Part shown: in pieces, positions 61,901-64,000 of the stretch
Layout of the letters: each line of letters starts with the position of its first letter
How positions within the stretch are numbered: position 1 is the first letter of the stretch
Assembly (NCBI RefSeq): GCF_036245865.1
Contig: NZ_BTTW01000001.1
Span: 434,001 to 498,000 of the forward strand
Reading direction: 5' to 3'
From: Corallococcus caeni
GTDB taxonomy: Bacteria; Myxococcota; Myxococcia; Myxococcales; Myxococcaceae
DNA: 64,000 nucleotides
Program-made: the position numbers and the translations under genes
Notes under the pieces: generated by a model
Seen by the model: only the letters and a program-made list of their open reading frames with translations
Database searches by the model: none
What the model was told of the DNA's origin: nothing

Positions 61901-62616
61901 GCGCGGGCCTCCAGGCACAGGCGGCGGCAGTCCTCGATGAGCGCTTCGAGCTGCGCCTTGTCCGCCACGCCGTCGCCCACGCGCGCCGTGGCGGCCTTGA
62001 GGCCCTCCTCGCGCATCTTGCCGTAGACGTCCATCAGCGCGGCCACGAGGCCGTCGGAGAACCCGGAGCCGGAGAAGCCCAGCTCCGCGCACAGCTCGCG
62101 CACGCGCGCGTCGCCGCCCTCCAGCGCGTCCAGCACCACGCGTTCGGTGACGTCCTCCAGCAGGCCCGCGGCCTCCAGCTCGTCCAGCACCTCGAAGGCG
62201 GGATCGATGCCCACCGCGGGCGGCGCGCGGCGCAGGAGCTGACCGCAGAGCGAGTGGAACGTGCCCACCGTCGCGGCGCCCAGCTCCTCGCGCACCTTGC
62301 GCCAGGCGTCCTGCGTGGGGAACGGGCGCTCCAGCCTCGCGAGCGACGCGCGCAGGTCCTTCTCCGCGTCGTGCGGGACGTCGCCCTGGGCCAGCGCGTC
62401 CAGGCGCTCGCGGACGCGCTTGCGCATCTCCGCGGCGGCCTTGTCCGTGAACGTGAGCATGCACAGCCGGGATGGACGCAGCGGCTCCGCCTGCCGCGCT
62501 CCCGCGAACAGGTGCAGCGTCATCGTCACCAGGCTGTACGTCTTGCCCGCGCCGGCACCCGCCATCAGGGCCAGGTTCTTCTCCAGCGCGAGCATGTGGG
62601 GCGTGGTGTCGCTCAT
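58948..62616 (-). CDS. addA: AddA/AdnB-like UvrD-family helicase with degenerate nuclease
   Basis: 1222-residue SF1 DNA helicase for double-strand-break end processing. ATG 62616 overlaps the addB stop and has GGGGAG upstream. Walker A AGAGAGKT (19-26), Walker B LLVDEFQDTN, motif III AVGDRKQSIYEFRG, motif V TIHRAKGLEWPVVVVPG and motif VI YVALTRAKDLLVLSG are intact. The C-terminal RecB-type domain keeps the Fe-S cysteines (FLTCPRRY near 964 and CQALHCGFAEHC at the end). The nuclease DxK motif reads V-A-V-L-L-R-P-G in place of the usual VDYKTG, so this subunit's nuclease is predicted inactive. Confidence 0.9.
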   Translation of the reverse strand: MSDTTPHMLALEKNLALMAGAGAGKTYSLVTMTLHLFAGARQAEPLRPSRLCMLTFTDKAAAEMRKRVRERLDALAQGDVPHDAEKDLRASLARLERPFPTQDAWRKVREELGAATVGTFHSLCGQLLRRAPPAVGIDPAFEVLDELEAAGLLEDVTERVVLDALEGGDARVRELCAELGFSGSGFSDGLVAALMDVYGKMREEGLKAATARVGDGVADKAQLEALIEDCRRLCLEARAQDTKGEWSTLLNACEPPLKGMTPDTFMQPGHFPTLRNVLLSEPRNLVNLRKGAGACLKELLWKVKGKSDGSVRRLEDAYAAWRTAPFEATFRDLLSQVEARHDAELTRRNVFDFTSLLVKARDLLRDHPEFRQQVQERQGALLVDEFQDTNRLQLELVLLLSEQREGGPRELAPDADLVAALPLEPAFLCAVGDRKQSIYEFRGADVSVFKVLADKIEAEGGMRGFLQNNYRSLPGVLSFFNRAFAGLLVAKEATPRPFEVVYEPQTDDLSPTRPELAEGPVVERLTLPEADTAPELREYEADAVARRLRVMLAPGAPPTVMAEDRKGLRPARGGDVAMLFRTFTHLEEYRQALIRHGVPHRVLRGRGFYGAQEVRDLASLLALLADADDALAFAAVLRSPLVGLSDASLFRLAGDLPLSLGSPRLVDPEVRAAMSAREQSRLARFLELIPVLRRERDRLGVHALLQAALEATGYREALAGSPYAEQASANVEKLLSLAARRDERGTGGCVAFARELRQLADSDPNEAQADLLDEGDPRAVQLLTIHRAKGLEWPVVVVPGMGGRRRTTTARAYFERSFGLALRPWMPDSLDTFTSERFEAVRAELKAREDAEYLRLLYVALTRAKDLLVLSGGEEKRAGTDTWWHRVDRRLDVDPDLRALALDVDVEQLPPPADPEPPTQEQLEQARIRIESALERMSDEALGAGAALFTDAPVVATARAVQDFLTCPRRYHHLHRLGLPVGSEPWEAPARAAPLFMEADGWLPVERPDQLVTRLLREVDLSLAGPDAEASERRAHLENLLRTAGRDPEEDDLGGVLSTVECFLGTTFARQLAAAPASSIHRGLDFVLDLDDGASVEGAVDLLWESPDGEAVAVLLRPGARHPLGPAACAHELTALRLAAARMVRDGVPVRVGVAFLGDASPEPEFLPAGSADAGAVRRLAEGVRALARAESTGAWPGWDKAACQALHCGFAEHCHPAPPAC

Positions 62617-64000
62617 CCGCTCCCCTCGTCGGAGATGCGGCGCTCGGTGATGCGGCACACCGCGCGGTAGCCGCACTTGCCGCAGTCGTTGGGCCGCGCC
62701 GGGAAGTCACCCTTGCGCAAGCGCCGCACCAGGTCCTCCACCGCGTTGGGCAGGTTGAGGCCGGCGGCCTCCGCCACGCGCTGGCGCACCTCCGGGTCGG
62801 TGGACAGCAGGTCCTCCAGCTCCGCGGGCGGCAGCACGGCGGACAGGTGGATGGCGTCACCCGTGCGCAGCGAGAACCACGCCGCGTTCTTCGCGCCCAC
62901 GTGGCCCGCTTCGCGCGCGGCGTAGAGGTAGAGCGGGAGCTGGAAGTCGGAGCGCAGCAGGTTCTCCTTCAGCGTGCGCTTGTCCAGGCGGCCCGTCTTG
63001 TAGTCGATGACGCCCACTTCCGTGCCGGCCGTGTCCAGCCGGTCGATCTGCCCCTCGAAGACGATGGCGTCCTCCGCCACCATCAGCTTCACGTCGCTCC
63101 AGCGCTTGTCCTCCGCGGCCGGGCCGAAGCGCAGCTCGAAGCCCTCCGGCACCAGCGGGTCGAAGGGCAGGCCCCGCCGCTGGTCCGTGAGGATGCGCCG
63201 GACCATCGCGTGGGCCTTCTCGCCCGCGAGCTTCCACAGCTCGTGGTGGCCCACGTGGTTGAGCTCCGCGAAGTGGCGGCTGGCCTTCTTGACCGCCTTC
63301 TCCAGCACGTCGTCGGGGATGTCCTCCGGCGCCTGCCCCAGGAGCTTCTTCTCCTTAAGCGCCTGGAACACCTCCTCCATCACGCGGTGCCAGAAGGTGC
63401 CGCGGCCCCGGGCGTCGAACTCCTCGCTGGCCACCACGGGCTCGGCCACCTTCAGGCCGTACGCGATGAAGCCCTGGAAGCCGCAGTTGCCGAACTTCGA
63501 CAGGGCGCTCGCGGACAGCGGACGCTCCAGGCCGAAGTGGAACGTCTCGCGCAGCTTCTGCTCCAGCTGGGGGCCCTGCACGCCGCCGGTGAACTCGCCG
63601 GGCAGCTCGTCCTCGCGGCCGAAGAAGCGCAGGCGCGCGGCCTCCATGTGGGCCAGCTCTCTCGCGGTGCGGAACCAGTCGTCCGTGCCGAAGCGGTCCT
63701 TGAGCAGCTGTCCCGCGGGGTCCGGCTCCGTGACGCGCAAGGTGGGGAACGACAGGCCCGCCAGCGCCTCCAGCGCCACGGTGCGCCGCAGTTCCGACGG
63801 CGTGAGCACCTCGTCCAGCGGCAGCACCGGAGGCAGCGTGCGCGTGGCCCACTTGTGGCCGGTGAGCCTGCGCACCTCCTCCAGGAACGCGGACGGCACC
63901 TGCTCCTGCCCGCCCGCGGCCTTCACCGCGAACGACAGGCTCAACGTGCCCTCCGCCGCCGCGAGCGCGCTGGCGAAGAGCAGCCGGTCCTCGGTGAGGC
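62613..64000 (-). CDS. addB: AddB-like nuclease/helicase partner (N-terminus outside window)
   Basis: Partial: the reading frame stays open through the right edge as LTEDRLLFASALAAAEGTL, so the N-terminus lies beyond 64000. The internal TTG at 63944 is not the start. The visible C-terminal ~462 codons carry an intact RecB-family nuclease (FEGQIDRLDTAG and GVIDYKTGRLDKR) and an Fe-S staple (FGNCGFQ, then CGKCGYRAVC). Its stop overlaps the addA start. It is expected to form a heterodimer with AddA that cuts the 5' or 3' strand during resection. Confidence 0.88.
   Translation of the reverse strand, partial: LTEDRLLFASALAAAEGTLSLSFAVKAAGGQEQVPSAFLEEVRRLTGHKWATRTLPPVLPLDEVLTPSELRRTVALEALAGLSFPTLRVTEPDPAGQLLKDRFGTDDWFRTARELAHMEAARLRFFGREDELPGEFTGGVQGPQLEQKLRETFHFGLERPLSASALSKFGNCGFQGFIAYGLKVAEPVVASEEFDARGRGTFWHRVMEEVFQALKEKKLLGQAPEDIPDDVLEKAVKKASRHFAELNHVGHHELWKLAGEKAHAMVRRILTDQRRGLPFDPLVPEGFELRFGPAAEDKRWSDVKLMVAEDAIVFEGQIDRLDTAGTEVGVIDYKTGRLDKRTLKENLLRSDFQLPLYLYAAREAGHVGAKNAAWFSLRTGDAIHLSAVLPPAELEDLLSTDPEVRQRVAEAAGLNLPNAVEDLVRRLRKGDFPARPNDCGKCGYRAVCRITERRISDEGSG

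Noticed and set aside
60817-62670. 617-residue plus-strand open frame
   Set aside because: Antisense to addA with the same shadow composition and no recognisable motif.

Overview
The window is high-GC bacterial chromosome, densely coding on both strands, and almost certainly from a myxobacterium of the Myxococcus/Corallococcus group. The evidence is a CdnL/CarD-type RNA polymerase-binding protein (49748-50242), a secreted protein with a MYXO-CTERM-like Cys/hydrophobic/Arg tail (16756-18522), many lipoproteins and beta-barrels with N-terminal export signals, FHA, PilZ and GGDEF signalling proteins, and very GC-rich third positions that create long spurious antisense frames. The genus is an inference; no rRNA or tRNA gene was seen.

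Layout. 1-3826 (-): pyruvate dehydrogenase E1alpha, E1beta and E2. 3958-8690 (-): HAD hydrolase, a membrane protein of unknown function, an organophosphate-antiporter-like MFS transporter and a Nudix hydrolase. 8821-14840 (+): an envelope operon of a 5'-nucleotidase-family lipoprotein, a second lipoprotein and a probable outer-membrane barrel. 14921-18522 (-): a GspE/PilB-type ATPase overlapping the MYXO-CTERM protein, whose metzincin-like site is degenerate. 18594-22462 (-): haem block ccsA/hemX-like, hemA, hemC, hemD. 22508-24107: small protein, thioredoxin, and a small AT-hook/zinc protein behind a long AT-richer leader full of TGTCT/AGACA half-sites. 24126-29341 (-): cell-shape operon mreC-mreD-mrdA-rodA plus a PilZ gene. 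29572-33824: PpiD-like chaperone, GAF-GGDEF protein, maf, yggS and a zinc ribbon. 34117-37655 (+): DUF3108 / DUF4091 (GH123-like) / DUF3108 operon. 37772-40160 (-): small helical protein, low-complexity secreted protein, DUF507. 40299-47668 (-): uvrB-uvrC, M28 peptidase, cysS. 47797-50242: FHA membrane protein, a tandem palindromic 59-bp repeat, cdnL. 50431-56607: comEC, a small protein, a CBM9-like lipoprotein, a small barrel, a second FHA protein and a PH-like membrane protein. 56672-64000 (-): TPR protein, purA, and an AddAB-type helicase-nuclease pair; addB runs off the right edge.

How it fits together. Most of the window is core housekeeping: pyruvate oxidation, haem and cytochrome assembly, elongation-type wall synthesis, excision repair, end resection, DNA uptake and purine synthesis. 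Lineage-specific envelope and signalling genes sit between. The least explained material is (i) three tandem 59-bp repeats with a fully conserved 19-nt palindrome between the FHA gene and cdnL, (ii) the half-site cluster upstream of the AT-hook gene, (iii) the degenerate metzincin paired with a secretion-type ATPase, (iv) the three-gene envelope operon with CxCxD(L/M)L repeats, and (v) hairpins placed directly against several translation starts.
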